DNA of 64,000 nucleotides from Planctomycetota bacterium (GCA_018242605.1 JAFEBP010000001.1:12118-76117), one strand, 5' to 3'; shown: positions 32,801 through 41,864, numbered from the stretch's first letter. The notes: generated by a model from the sequence alone, not told the origin. Translations and numbers: made by a program.

Positions 32801-34213
32801 TCAGTTTTCCTTGGGCGATTCCGCGTCTGCTGCGGCGGGAGGCGGGGTCGTGGTGGCGGGAGCGGTCGGCGCCGCGGCGGGCGGGGCCGGGGGCGCTTCG
32901 GTCGTGGGGCGGAGCACATCCACGCGCACCGGCGTGATGATGTTGAGCATGAGCGAGCGGTCGAGTTGGGCGTCGCCGATCACGCCGACGACCGCGCCGA
33001 TGCGGCCCTTGAACTTGAACTGCTCGTCGTCCTTGAGGTAACCCAGCGTCTTGGGGGCGGTGGGGCCGACAGACACGACGCGGTACATCAACGGCAGCTT
33101 CTGGCCGTCGTAGACCGTGCTAGGCTGCAACTGGCCGACGATCGTGTAGACGCGGCCCTTTTCGGCGAGCGACAACTGCTCGTTCACCGCGCCGCGGTTG
33201 GCTTCCATGGCGGCCTTCGCGGCGTCCTGTTCGCGGGCCTTGTTGCGCAGGTCGATGCGGAGCTTCAAGGCGCTGATGCGGCCCTGGATCTGCGACTGGA
33301 TGCGGTTGTCGTTGGGATCGACCTTGGCGAGGGAACGCTCGTGCTCGGCGAGCAGTTCGTCCAACTCGGCTTCCATCATCGGCTGACGCCAGACGGTTTT
33401 GAAGGTGCGGTCCAGATCGGCCCACTCGTTGACGGGCCGGGGCACGGCGACGGGGGTCGCGGCGGGCGGGGTCGTCGGCTGGGGCGCGGGGGTCTGGTTG
33501 ATCGTCGTGATCGGGGCCGCGGGCGTGGTGGCCGGGGTCGCCGGCGTCTTCATCGGTTCGGCGAGATTGGTGCCGGCGGGCTTCTCATCGGGCTTGGCGG
33601 GAGTCGCCGCGGGTGCGGCGGCGGGCGTCGTCGCGGGGGCGGCGGGTGTTCCGGTGGCGGGCTTGGGCGCGGGCTCGGCGGGCTTGGGGGCTTCGCCTTC
33701 CACCTTCTTGAGGAGCCGCGCTTCGACGAAGGCGCGCGCCTGTTCGGGGGGAGCGACGCGGTAGGCCACGATCGGGCCTTCGCCTTCCTTGATGGTCTCG
33801 ATGACCTTGAGTTCGGTACCGGAGGCCAGGGGCTGGGCGAGCAGAGCCTTCCAACTGCCCGAGAAGCCGGTGGCGACGTTGACGGCCACGAGGCGGCTGG
33901 CTTTGGTGAGCTTCGCGGTCGTGCCTTGAACGTCCACTTCCTCGGCCTTCACGAAGACGGAGAGCGTGGAGGGGTAGGTGACGCGGGCCCAGGCGTCGGC
34001 TTCGCCGTCCATGGTGAGCGCGGTGCCGGCGGGGATTTCGCCGACCTTGTAAAAGTTCTCTCCCTCGCCGCAGCGGAGGAAGGCCTTCTCCTTCGTCACC
34101 ATCTTGACGGGGTCGACTGTCTTGACCTGCCCGAACGCGGGGAGGACGGTGACACAAGCCGCGGCGACCAACGCGGCGGGAACAACGCGATCCATCGACG
34201 AAAATCCGAACAT
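32801..34213 (-). CDS. Exported protein with N-terminal SH3-like domain
   Basis: 470 aa. ATG 34213 is preceded by GGAG 9 bases upstream and gives a signal peptide (VVPAALVAAACVTVLPAFG, residues 8-26). Residues about 30-95 (KAFLRCGEGENFYKVGEIPAGTALTM split, ARVTYPSTLSVFVKAEEV) look like a bacterial SH3 domain. A second beta region follows, then a Pro/Ala/Thr-rich linker of about 90 residues and a C-terminal domain with coiled-coil helix (MEAELDELLAEHERSLAKVD) and a beta strand-rich end. The linker suggests a periplasmic or wall-spanning protein. Specific function not recognised. Confidence 0.8.
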   Translation of the reverse strand: MFGFSSMDRVVPAALVAAACVTVLPAFGQVKTVDPVKMVTKEKAFLRCGEGENFYKVGEIPAGTALTMDGEADAWARVTYPSTLSVFVKAEEVDVQGTTAKLTKASRLVAVNVATGFSGSWKALLAQPLASGTELKVIETIKEGEGPIVAYRVAPPEQARAFVEARLLKKVEGEAPKPAEPAPKPATGTPAAPATTPAAAPAATPAKPDEKPAGTNLAEPMKTPATPATTPAAPITTINQTPAPQPTTPPAATPVAVPRPVNEWADLDRTFKTVWRQPMMEAELDELLAEHERSLAKVDPNDNRIQSQIQGRISALKLRIDLRNKAREQDAAKAAMEANRGAVNEQLSLAEKGRVYTIVGQLQPSTVYDGQKLPLMYRVVSVGPTAPKTLGYLKDDEQFKFKGRIGAVVGVIGDAQLDRSLMLNIITPVRVDVLRPTTEAPPAPPAAAPTAPATTTPPPAAADAESPKEN

Positions 34214-34459
34214 GGACAGGGGCTCCAGATAAAGCGGTAGGTGTCGCGGCCGGGTGTTCCCGCCGCGGGATGCGATGGTATGCGCCGTTGCGGGCGGGTT
34301 CACTGAAATCAACGACGACGGGGCCGGGACCCTTTCATGGCTCGGGCCTGCGGTCGAAGGGCTGGCGGATGACTTGAAGAGGGTGTGTCGGATCAATGGC
34401 GCAGTGACAACGGGTTCCAGATTTTGCGGAACTTGCCGCGATGGTCAATGGCGGGTTGA

Positions 34460-35482
34460 TCAGGGGCGCTCGGGGGGAGCCGGGCTTGTCCATGAGTGCT
34501 GTCTGCGTGCGGACTTGGAGAGCCACGCGGGTCGTTGGCGCGTGGGGGGCTGGGCGTCGGAGCGGCGTGTGTCGGCGCGGTCGTGTAGTTGCGGACGGCG
34601 GCTGCAACGACCGTTCGGCGAAATGTACGCGTGGCCTTGTGGCCGGACGGAAGCATGATCCGGGGCGGCTCGGCCAGGTATGCGGCGCGGGCTTGGCTGG
34701 TGCGTGTGATTGGCGGGAACCGGTGACGTCGGGTCGGATTCTTCCACGACGTTCGAGGGGGCGACCTCAACCGGGAGTTCCTGCCGCGGCTGTGCTGGCG
34801 CGGTTGGTGTCGGTGTTGCGGGCGCAGTTTGAGTTGGCGCCGCGGCTGTCGACAATGATTGGAATCTGCTCAGGGCGAGTTGAACGAGGGAGGCGAGCGC
34901 AGGGGACGGCCGGCGCGGGGCCTGGGGTGCTCTGCGTTGGTAGGTGTTCGCGTTTGCGCGAATGAGCGTTGACCAGTTGGGCAAGCGTGCAGCGCGGAGG
35001 ATGAACGTGGCCGCGCGCTGGGCCATTTCGGCGGAGGGGCGTTCCAGCGGCTTCGCGGCAGATTGCGATTGGCGCGGTGGAGGAGTCTTCGAGACACCGA
35101 TGGGGGCCGTCGCACCATCCAAGGCGGCGGTGGTAGGCCGCGATACTTGATTGCTCGTTGCTTCGGTCGAGGGCTGGGGAGCGGCGATTCGCTGGTTGAG
35201 GAAGGCCGCGAGGATCGCGGCGTTCACTCGCAGGGCTTGCGGCAGGTACCTGGTGGCGACGAGGCGGGTGTGCGCGATGGAGGCTTGGGCGAGAGCATCG
35301 AATCGAGCCTTGATGTCGGGGCGGTCGAGCCAGGAGACGAGCGCGGAGAGTGTGACGCGGTGGTGATGGGCGACGTCACGCAACGTGGACTGGTGATCGG
35401 TGAGTTGATCGAGGATGAGATCGATCTGGTCGTGCGGCGGGGCGAAGACCAGGGCCACCTCGGATTGGACGCCGACGTCCAT
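34460..35482 (-). CDS. Helix-turn-helix-like protein with disordered C-terminus
   Basis: 340 aa, unrecognised by name. Residues about 20-60 (QLTDHQSTLRDVAHHHRVTL then SALVSWLDRPDIKARFDAL) have the spacing of a helix-turn-helix of the terminase-small-subunit/phage type, followed by helices to about residue 100. The remaining 240 residues are Ala/Pro/Arg/Ser-rich and probably disordered. ATG 35482 is supported by a strong promoter at leaderless spacing, overlapped by an operator-like repeat. A DNA-binding regulator that represses itself is a reasonable inference. The C-terminal 70 residues are so Arg/Pro-rich that a frameshift there cannot be excluded. Confidence 0.6.
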   Translation of the reverse strand: MDVGVQSEVALVFAPPHDQIDLILDQLTDHQSTLRDVAHHHRVTLSALVSWLDRPDIKARFDALAQASIAHTRLVATRYLPQALRVNAAILAAFLNQRIAAPQPSTEATSNQVSRPTTAALDGATAPIGVSKTPPPRQSQSAAKPLERPSAEMAQRAATFILRAARLPNWSTLIRANANTYQRRAPQAPRRPSPALASLVQLALSRFQSLSTAAAPTQTAPATPTPTAPAQPRQELPVEVAPSNVVEESDPTSPVPANHTHQPSPRRIPGRAAPDHASVRPQGHAYISPNGRCSRRPQLHDRADTRRSDAQPPTRQRPAWLSKSARRQHSWTSPAPPERP

Positions 35483-35490
35483 ACCTCAGC

Positions 35491-35519
35491 AATATACGGA
35501 TTTTGGACGGGTATTGCAA
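35491..35519 (-). promoter_or_regulatory. Promoter of the helix-turn-helix gene
   Basis: Minus strand: -35 TTGCAA (35514-35519), 17-base spacer, -10 TATATT (35491-35496), then 8 bases to ATG 35482. This is the best sigma70-like promoter in the window and predicts a leaderless or near-leaderless mRNA. Confidence 0.7.
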
Positions 35520-35539
35520 GTCATTTGTACGGTTTTTGG
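35495..35539. promoter_or_regulatory. Operator-like direct repeat over the promoter
   Basis: TACGGATTTTGG (35495-35506) and TACGGTTTTTGG (35528-35539) differ at one base and start 33 bases apart, about three helical turns. The first copy lies between -35 and -10, the second just upstream of -35. This placement fits a repressor site, possibly for the product of the gene itself. Confidence 0.55.
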
Positions 35540-35734
35540 TCAGATTGTTGTGTAAGTGGTGGAAAACACACGAGTTAAAGAGTCAGTTTGGGGAGTTTCG
35601 GAAGGGGGAACGGGGCGAGAATTCCGCCTGCGGGGGCCAAGTTGGTGCACGACCACTCGGCGGGGCTTTTTGAACCGATACTTGACGTAACGGTGCGCAT
35701 TACATTCCTTCAATCTCCACGCGCCCAAGGCAGA
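35540..35734. other. Divergent region, helix-turn-helix gene and ribbon membrane gene
   Basis: Lower GC than the neighbours around 35540-35580. TTGACG near 35681 and TACATT near 35700 are promoter-like for the rightward gene, but their 13-base spacing is too short for a normal sigma70 promoter. Nothing else assigned. Confidence 0.35.
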
Positions 35735-36460
35735 ATGCTGGTCGTTCTGGCCGGACTGTTGTGCGCTCTTGTCATGGGGATACTCGTGAGGGGGCGTCCG
35801 ATTGGTGTGGACCCGTTCGAAGAGACGACGAGCGAGTCGGTGTCTCGGTCGTTCATCATCGCGCATTACTTTGAGACGGCGTGGACGCGTGTGGAGGCTC
35901 GCAGCGCGGATGGCCGTGATGGTGGCGGGGGGAGACTGGAACCCGGCTACGTGGGCCTCAAGCACGTTGACATCAAGATCGTGGCGCGATTGCCCGACGA
36001 TTCGTGGAGGTTCCCGGTTCCCTTCTACGGGAACGTGCCCTTCCGTGGCAAGTTCACGACCACCGTCGTGATCAAGGACCGACCCGGGGCGGCGACCTCG
36101 CTCACCGCGCCGGATCGGTACGCGTGCGGAAAGTTGCCGGGTGTGGATCGATCGTGGCTGCTGCGGGACTGGGTGGCCAACGGGGAGCGCAACGGTGTGC
36201 ACTGGTATTGGCCGGGCATTGAAGCGATTGCGATCTGCGCGGCCAACTTTGTGGCGTGTGTTGTGTTGGCGGGCGCGCTGTTGATTCAGGCCTTTGTGGT
36301 CTGGCGGCGGGCCACGCGGCTCCGCCGCGGAGACTGCGAGGCGTGCGGGACGCGCGGAATCCGCAGGGGCGATCCGTGTTCCCGGTGCGGGCGTGTCATC
36401 GCGGGCGCCGGAGCGGCTCGCGCGGGCGGGGCGGTGGCGCTCGCGGCGAAGGCGCGATGA
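35735..36460 (+). CDS. Membrane protein with C-terminal zinc ribbon, unknown function
   Basis: 241 aa from ATG 35735, with AAGG 6 bases upstream; a TTG start at 35588 is in frame but adds unconvincing sequence. Membrane segments are at about 1-20 (LVVLAGLLCALVMGILV) and 165-190 (GIEAIAICAANFVACVVLAGALLIQAF). Between them lies a roughly 140-residue domain, probably outside the membrane. The C-terminus is CEACGTRGIRRGDPCSRCG, a zinc ribbon. It resembles in architecture the ribbon-membrane proteins at 11981 and 36903, with the ribbon at the other end. No enzymatic motif. Confidence 0.65.
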   Translation: MLVVLAGLLCALVMGILVRGRPIGVDPFEETTSESVSRSFIIAHYFETAWTRVEARSADGRDGGGGRLEPGYVGLKHVDIKIVARLPDDSWRFPVPFYGNVPFRGKFTTTVVIKDRPGAATSLTAPDRYACGKLPGVDRSWLLRDWVANGERNGVHWYWPGIEAIAICAANFVACVVLAGALLIQAFVVWRRATRLRRGDCEACGTRGIRRGDPCSRCGRVIAGAGAARAGGAVALAAKAR

Positions 36461-36902
36461 TGGTGGAAGGCCCGGTGGTGGAGCACGGGGCATCAGCAAG
36501 GGCCATTCACGCGGCTGCTGGAGGCCAACGCGTGGAAGAGTGGTTCAGCGGCGGTTGAGTGCCGGAGCGACGCGGCCATGATCTTGGGCATCGCGATCGC
36601 GCCGTGAGGTTTGCGGCGACCATTGGATTCGCCGCGTGGCTCAAGCGCCAGCGCTCTTGGGTCGCGGCGAAACGTGAGCGGGGCCTTCTCAGACACGAAC
36701 TGCGATTGGTGTGATGCGGCCGAGCCCGTGGGAGTTCGGCGTTCCGGGAGGCGCACGCCGCGCGGGGGACGGCCTTCAAGTCAATGCAATAGAACATTTC
36801 GAGTGTCCGTAATATGGTTGTGGGGGGGTTCCTCATGCCCGTGCGGACTCACTGGCATGCCACTCGGAAGGACAGGAAGGCGACGGATCGGAGGATCGCG
36901 GC
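36461..36902. other. Intergenic region, no gene recognised
   Basis: 442 bases between two same-strand membrane protein genes. Short frames occur on both strands but none has a hydrophobic segment, motif or credible start. GGAGG near 36890 is the ribosome binding site of the next gene. No hairpin or repeat stood out. Confidence 0.45.
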
Positions 36903-38081
36903 ATGGCGTTGGGCGCTTTGGTCAATCAATTCGCTGCGCATTTGCAGATGGTGGGCGCGGTGGTGGGCGTGTTGGGCGCGATGGTGATGTGGCTGGGCCT
37001 TCGCGGGCGGGTGATCGGCGTGGGGCCGGTGTGCCGCGCGTGCGGGTTCAGCTTGGAGGGGTTGATCGCGGGCGCGGCGAAGGAGGGGCAGGCTTGCCCG
37101 GAGTGCGGAGCGGCGTTGAACGAAAAAGGTGCGGTGCGCGAGGGGCTGCGTCGTCGGCGACCGGTGGTGATCGCGGTGGGGGGCTTATTGCTGCTGATGG
37201 CGGCGGCGACGATGATGCCGGCGGCTCGGCGGCTGGGAACGCCCTCTGGTTGGATGCCTTGGATGCCGGTGGGCGTGGTGAGCAACCTGGTGGAAACGGC
37301 GGACGGAGAGTTGTTTGCGGCGGCCGTGAACGAGGCGGACGCCAGAGCCGCGGCGGGTGGCATCAGCGTTACTGCGCTGGGCACGCTCGCGCGGGGAGCG
37401 CTGGCGCGGCAAGCGGGGACGATGCCTTGGGATCCATTGCTGGGGTCGTTGATTGAGCGGGCGTTTGACGCGGGGGCGATTACTCCGGCGGAGGGCGCGG
37501 CGTTTCTGAAAAGGACACTGACCGTGAGCGCGTTACCTCGCGCAGCGAGTCAGCCGGCGACGGCGGAGTGGAGTGTTGAACTCTCCACATCGCGAGCGGG
37601 CCCGAATCAGTGGGGGATGAAGCCTGGATACGAATCCGTGAGGTTACGGACGGTGCCGGTGTTGGTACGCCTCAAGAAAGTTGAGTTGAACGGCGAGACG
37701 CTGCCAGTGCGCCGCACACCGGGGCCTGGGGGCGATCAAGTGTTGTACTCCTTTGCCGTTCTCAATCCGCGGGAATCCGGCAGAATCGGGACGTCGGAAT
37801 CTGTCGCGGTTCCCGCGGCGGGTGCGGAGGGGACGTTGCGGGTCACGTATGAACTACGGTTCGACGAGTCGATTTGGAATACCAGACTGAAGAACCATCC
37901 AAGGGACAGGCCGTTCATGAGCGTTACTACTGGTTGGCCGCCATTCCCGGAGCCGGGAACGACCGGTGTGGTGAGTCAGACCTGGACAGAGACCTTGACG
38001 ATTCCGTTTGAACCAGGTGCGATACAGAGGGAGTTGCCGCGGGCTGGCTCGCCTGAAGAGTCGAAGGAAGAATCCAAGTAG
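36903..38081 (+). CDS. Zinc-ribbon membrane protein, unknown function
   Basis: 392 aa with GGAGG 8-12 bases before ATG 36903. Residues 13-32 (HLQMVGAVVGVLGAMVMWLGL) are a membrane segment, followed by a zinc ribbon CRACGFSLEGLIAG...ACPECG and a second membrane segment (VVIAVGGLLLLMAAATMM) near residue 85. About 290 residues after it are probably extracytoplasmic, with a beta-rich portion (LRTVPVLVRLKKVELNGETLPV, TLRVTYELRFDES). The ribbon motif CxxCG(F/Y)SLxGL is shared with the gene at 11981-12409. Function not recognised. Confidence 0.75.
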   Translation: MALGALVNQFAAHLQMVGAVVGVLGAMVMWLGLRGRVIGVGPVCRACGFSLEGLIAGAAKEGQACPECGAALNEKGAVREGLRRRRPVVIAVGGLLLLMAAATMMPAARRLGTPSGWMPWMPVGVVSNLVETADGELFAAAVNEADARAAAGGISVTALGTLARGALARQAGTMPWDPLLGSLIERAFDAGAITPAEGAAFLKRTLTVSALPRAASQPATAEWSVELSTSRAGPNQWGMKPGYESVRLRTVPVLVRLKKVELNGETLPVRRTPGPGGDQVLYSFAVLNPRESGRIGTSESVAVPAAGAEGTLRVTYELRFDESIWNTRLKNHPRDRPFMSVTTGWPPFPEPGTTGVVSQTWTETLTIPFEPGAIQRELPRAGSPEESKEESK

Positions 38082-38213
38082 GTGCCCCCAAGCCGTGTGC
38101 TGCGAGTAGACAGTGCTTTGATTGGACGTCGGTGGCGTAGCCAATGCCCATGCAGTAGGGGAGATTCATACACCTCTGGAGCATGGTCTCGCTGCAGCGA
38201 CGGAGTCAGGCAC

Positions 38214-39194
38214 TCAGGGCATGGCGTCGTTCCACCAGGCGTCGAGGGCGGCGGGGTCGAGGTTGATGAGGGCGTCGCGGGGTGAGGACTTCGCCGCGGC
38301 GGGGGCGAGTTCCTGCATGCGATCGACGATTGGTCCGCGAGATTCGCGGGGCACGCGCTGGAGCACGTGCCAGAGGGTCATGGCGTCGCGGGGGCGGGCG
38401 GCCTTGAGGACCGACTCGAGGGCGACGGTGGTGTCGCGGGGGTCGGATTTTTCGCCGGCGTATGCGCTGTCGATGACGGCGAGCGACTTGGCCAGGATTC
38501 CGGGGGCGTCGTAATACCGGGGCGTGGCTGCGGAGCCGTCGGGGGCGAGTTCGCAGCGTGCTTCGGCGGGCACGCGTACTCGTTGACCCTTGCCGAACAT
38601 GATGATGGCGTTTCCTGTCTTGAGGGTGAGCGTGGCGCCGCGTTCGTTGGTGGCGAGTTGAGCCGCGGCGTGAGGGGATAGCGTGGCGCGGGCGCCGGCG
38701 AACGCCAGGGACAGGGCTCCGTCTTGAGATCCGGTCTGGAGGAAGATGGAGCCGTGCTCCAGGGAGATTTCGTCACCGCTCGCGGCGAGCACGAAGCGGG
38801 CGGAATCGCCGGCGGAGATGCGCCTTGCCTGCGGACCGGTGAGTTCCGCCTTGGCGCCCGCGTCCATTGCGATGAGCAGGGAGCCGGGCTGTGACTTCAC
38901 TGGGCTCGTGGTGATGGGTCCGGTGTGCGAGGAGATGGTCCAGCCGCCGGGGATGGGCGGGGTGGAGGAGCGGGTCAAGATGAAGAGTGCGGCGGCGAGC
39001 AGGAGGGAGGCGGCGAGCGCGAGCCACCACGCGCGGCGCGCGGGCTTGGCGGGTGGGACGAAGAGGGCGGTCGAGGGCGCGGCGAGTGCGGCGAGGGGTT
39101 GTTCCATGGCGGCGACCTGCGGGGCGACGGGCGCGGCGGTGTCCCAGAGGTAGTCTTCCACGCCGGAGGGCAGGTTGGGTGCTTGGTCGTTCAT
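38214..39194 (-). CDS. FecR-like anti-sigma factor
   Basis: 326 aa single-pass membrane protein. The first 50 residues are cytoplasmic and Pro/Ala-rich, a membrane segment is at about 53-71 (WWLALAASLLLAAALFILT), and the remainder is a periplasmic FecR-type beta domain (TGPITTSPVKSQPGSLLIAM split, GDEISLEHGSIFLQTGSQDG, AGARATLSPHAAAQL). Its ATG overlaps the stop of the upstream sigma factor (ATGA), so the two are likely translated together and act as a sigma/anti-sigma pair. The zinc-binding anti-sigma motif HxxxCxxC is absent. Confidence 0.72.
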   Translation of the reverse strand: MNDQAPNLPSGVEDYLWDTAAPVAPQVAAMEQPLAALAAPSTALFVPPAKPARRAWWLALAASLLLAAALFILTRSSTPPIPGGWTISSHTGPITTSPVKSQPGSLLIAMDAGAKAELTGPQARRISAGDSARFVLAASGDEISLEHGSIFLQTGSQDGALSLAFAGARATLSPHAAAQLATNERGATLTLKTGNAIIMFGKGQRVRVPAEARCELAPDGSAATPRYYDAPGILAKSLAVIDSAYAGEKSDPRDTTVALESVLKAARPRDAMTLWHVLQRVPRESRGPIVDRMQELAPAAAKSSPRDALINLDPAALDAWWNDAMP

Positions 39195-39796
39195 GGCTGT
39201 GCCCCCAAAGGGCCCGGGGCGCTGCGGGCGAGTTGTTGAGTGAGCAGCGCGAACCCGCGGGTGAGGTTGACGCGGACGGAGCCGTGCGTCATATCCAACG
39301 CCGCGGCGATCTGCGGGCCGGACATGCGCTCGACGAGACGGAGCACCAGGGGTTCGTGGTACGGCAGCGGGAGGGAGCGGATGGCGTCAAGAATGCGCAG
39401 GGCTTGGTCGTGAACTTCGTCGGGGGCCGGCCTGGCGGGCGCGGGTGGGTCGGTCTCGAGCGGGGCGGCGGGCTTGTGGCGGCGGAGCGTGGTGACGGCG
39501 TGGTTGCGGGCGATCTCGCAGAGCCAGGGGGCGAATTTGGCGGGATCGCGGAGGGTGGCTAGACGCGTCCACCCGGCGAGGAAGACCTCCTGCACGGCGT
39601 CGTCCGCGTCGGAGGGGCCGAGGCGCGCGAACAGGATGCCGTGGACGGCGCCGACCAATCGGGCGTGCAGACGCGAGAACGCCGCTCGGTCGCCGCGGCG
39701 TGCGGCGATGACGAGCGGCGCGAGGTCGCTCTCGTGCTGGGTTGGAGAAGGCTGGATCACCGCGAGGATCGGCTCCTGCATGCGGGTGCAACTCAT
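39191..39796 (-). CDS. ECF RNA polymerase sigma factor
   Basis: 201 aa from ATG 39796; another ATG at 39781 is possible. Region 2 is LVIAARRGDRAAFSRLHARL and DADDAVQEVFLAGWTRLA, with FAPWLCEIARNHAVTTLRR; region 4 is SLPLPYHEPLVLRLVERMSG and QIAAALDMTHGSVRVNLTRG. It overlaps the FecR-like anti-sigma gene by 4 bases, the normal organisation for an ECF pair. Target regulon unknown. A promoter of the form usually autoregulated by ECF factors was not identified. Confidence 0.85.
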   Translation of the reverse strand: MSCTRMQEPILAVIQPSPTQHESDLAPLVIAARRGDRAAFSRLHARLVGAVHGILFARLGPSDADDAVQEVFLAGWTRLATLRDPAKFAPWLCEIARNHAVTTLRRHKPAAPLETDPPAPARPAPDEVHDQALRILDAIRSLPLPYHEPLVLRLVERMSGPQIAAALDMTHGSVRVNLTRGFALLTQQLARSAPGPLGAQP

Positions 39797-39843
39797 GGGG
39801 CACGCGTGGGCACGCGCGGGCACACGATAGTCCGGGGCGTGGA

Positions 39844-40527
39844 TCACTTCGCGGCGGTGCGGACGGCCTCGATCGATCCGCCCCAACGCTGGAAGTGGGC
39901 AATGAGGTTCTTGTCAAGCAGCGAACCGGATGGTGCGCCCTGCACGGCCTTGCGCAGGTGCTGGTCGTAGATGTCCGTCCCCATGCCGGGCTTTTCGGGG
40001 TTCTGCATGCCGGATCGCATGACGGGGTGGGTCATGAGGGCGGCGCCGAAGTGCATGGCGGCGACCTGATCCCCGGTAGCGTTGGCGAGGGCTCGCTTCA
40101 TGAGGCCGTAGCCGCGGACACCGTCGACGGAGGAGAGATCGACGCCCAGATCGGCGCCGTATTGGTTGAGGCAGCCGATGTAGTACGCGAGGTCGAAGAG
40201 GGCGGGCGACTGGGCGGGGGCGTCGGTGTCCAGGGCGCGCAGGCTGAGACCGGCGATGAGGCGGGTGTTCTCGTGGCCGGTGCCGATGATCATGGCGGCG
40301 CGGCGTATGGCCTCCATGTGGGCGAGGATGGAGGGCTCCTTGCCGAGAAACGCAAGCGTCGCGTCGACGGTCTTGGCGGGGCTGGGCTTGGCGCTCGCGT
40401 CGGCGGGCATGCCGGGCAGGTTCCCGGCGTCGATCTCGACGCAGATCATCGGCGGGCCCAGGTGTGCGCCGAGTCCGGCGGCGAGGGAAGTGAGGCAGAC
40501 GGCGGCGAGGGTGACGATTCTGTTCAT
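39844..40527 (-). CDS. Exported protein of unknown function
   Basis: 227 aa. ATG 40527, with GGAGAA 5-10 bases upstream, gives a signal peptide (NRIVTLAAVCLTSLAAGLGA). The mature part is helical with MICVEIDAGNLPGMPADA, then HENTRLIAGLSLRALDT and ALMTHPVMRSGMQNPEKPG. No known domain recognised. It lies 47 bases upstream of the ECF sigma gene on the same strand and could be a ligand-sensing or target protein of that system, though this is only positional. Divergent from the acetyltransferase. Confidence 0.7.
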   Translation of the reverse strand: MNRIVTLAAVCLTSLAAGLGAHLGPPMICVEIDAGNLPGMPADASAKPSPAKTVDATLAFLGKEPSILAHMEAIRRAAMIIGTGHENTRLIAGLSLRALDTDAPAQSPALFDLAYYIGCLNQYGADLGVDLSSVDGVRGYGLMKRALANATGDQVAAMHFGAALMTHPVMRSGMQNPEKPGMGTDIYDQHLRKAVQGAPSGSLLDKNLIAHFQRWGGSIEAVRTAAK

Positions 40528-40640
40528 GGGGGTTCTCCGTGCCGCGGGCGGGTTGGTGCGCTCCGGCAAGAAAGGAGACGCGCGCCAGGGGCGGAGTGTT
40601 AGCGGGGGCGGCGTGGATTCACCCGCGCGGGGATGTCTAC

Positions 40641-40646
40641 TACCGT
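40641..40646 (+). promoter_or_regulatory. -10-like hexamer TACCGT before the Eis-like gene
   Basis: TACCGT, 6-base spacer TGGGCC, ATG 40653. No Shine-Dalgarno sequence. Confidence 0.45.
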
Positions 40647-40652
40647 TGGGCC

Positions 40653-41864
40653 ATGCCGCTCGTTTATACAAGTGCGAATCCCGAACAGGATACCGAGGCC
40701 GTGGTGCGCGTGCTGGTGCATGCGTTCGCGGGGACGGCGGAAGGGGTGCGCGAATGGCTGGCGAAGTCGGGTTGGGAGAATCTGCGCGTGGTGAGGGATG
40801 GTGAGGGAGCGACGCCGATCGCGACGCTGCTGCGCATCCCGATGGCGCACTACTACGGCGGCAAGCCGGTGAAGACGGTGGGGATCGCGGCGGTGGGTGT
40901 CGCGCCCGAAGCGCGGGGGCGGGGCGTGGCGAAGTTCCTGATGAGCGAGGGGCTGCGGGAGATCGCGCGGGATCGGTGTGCGCTGTCGTCGTTGTATCCG
41001 GCGACGACGACGCTGTACAGGCGGGTGGGGTACGAGCAGGCGGGGACGAACTTCGAGCATCAGTACCCGGTGGACAGTATCGCGGTGAAGGGGGACAACC
41101 TGGCGATCCGCGCGAGCACGGCGGCGGACCTGCCGGCGATCAAGGCGTGCTACGAGGCGTTCGCGAGGAATCGGGATGGGGCGCTGGACCGGGGGGAGTA
41201 CATCTGGAACAGGAAGATGACGCCGCGGGACGGGCCTTGCAGCGGGTTCGTGGTGGAAGAGGATGCGCCGATTCCCGATGCGTGCGACGGTCGGCGGATC
41301 ACGGGGTACGTATTTCTGCGGCAGGACCGCAACCCGGTGAGCGGGCGGCACGCGGTGCTGGTGTCGGACATCGCGGCGGTGACGACGCGGGCGGCGCGGC
41401 GGCTGCTGGCGTTCATCGGGGAGTTCGGGTCGATGGCGGAGAACATGACGTTTCTGTGCGGGCAGATTCATCCGTTGTTCCCACTCTTGGATGAGCCGCG
41501 GGGGCTCACGGTGAAGTTCAAGGAATACTGGATGCTGCGAGTGACGGATGTGGCCGCGGCGGTGGCGGAGCGGGGGTATCACCCCGGGCTGTCGGCGGAA
41601 GTGCACATTGACGTTGCGGACGAGGTGTTGCCGCAGAACTCGGGGCGGTGGGTGCTGCGGGTCAAGGGCGGGGTGGGGAGCGCGGAGCGGGGCGGGCGGG
41701 GGGATCTGTGCTGCGACACGCGCGGACTGGCGGCGGCGTTCGGGGGGCTGCTGACGGCGACGAACCTGCGCATGCTGGGGTTGCTGGGGGGATCGGACGA
41801 CGCGGTGGCGGCGTTGCAGGCGATCTTCCCGGGGAACCCGGTGGGGCATTGCGATTTCTTCTGA
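40653..41864 (+). CDS. Eis-like GNAT N-acetyltransferase
   Basis: 403 aa, the size of the Eis family (two GNAT domains plus a sterol-carrier-like domain). VGVAPEARGRGVAKFLM is the acetyl-CoA loop, and ALSSLYPATTTLYRRVGYE the usual Eis sequence after it. A second GNAT domain follows with YVFLRQDR and RAARRLLAFIGEFGSMAENM. The sterol-carrier-like region is near 300-390 and the C-terminus ends PVGHCDFF, as the C-terminal carboxylate of Eis enzymes acts in catalysis. Eis proteins acetylate amines, including aminoglycosides in mycobacteria; substrate here is unknown and resistance should not be assumed. Confidence 0.88.
   Translation: MPLVYTSANPEQDTEAVVRVLVHAFAGTAEGVREWLAKSGWENLRVVRDGEGATPIATLLRIPMAHYYGGKPVKTVGIAAVGVAPEARGRGVAKFLMSEGLREIARDRCALSSLYPATTTLYRRVGYEQAGTNFEHQYPVDSIAVKGDNLAIRASTAADLPAIKACYEAFARNRDGALDRGEYIWNRKMTPRDGPCSGFVVEEDAPIPDACDGRRITGYVFLRQDRNPVSGRHAVLVSDIAAVTTRAARRLLAFIGEFGSMAENMTFLCGQIHPLFPLLDEPRGLTVKFKEYWMLRVTDVAAAVAERGYHPGLSAEVHIDVADEVLPQNSGRWVLRVKGGVGSAERGGRGDLCCDTRGLAAAFGGLLTATNLRMLGLLGGSDDAVAALQAIFPGNPVGHCDFF

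Noticed and set aside
40653-41864. Aminoglycoside resistance gene
   Set aside because: Eis-like enzymes have varied substrates; nothing here shows drug acetylation.
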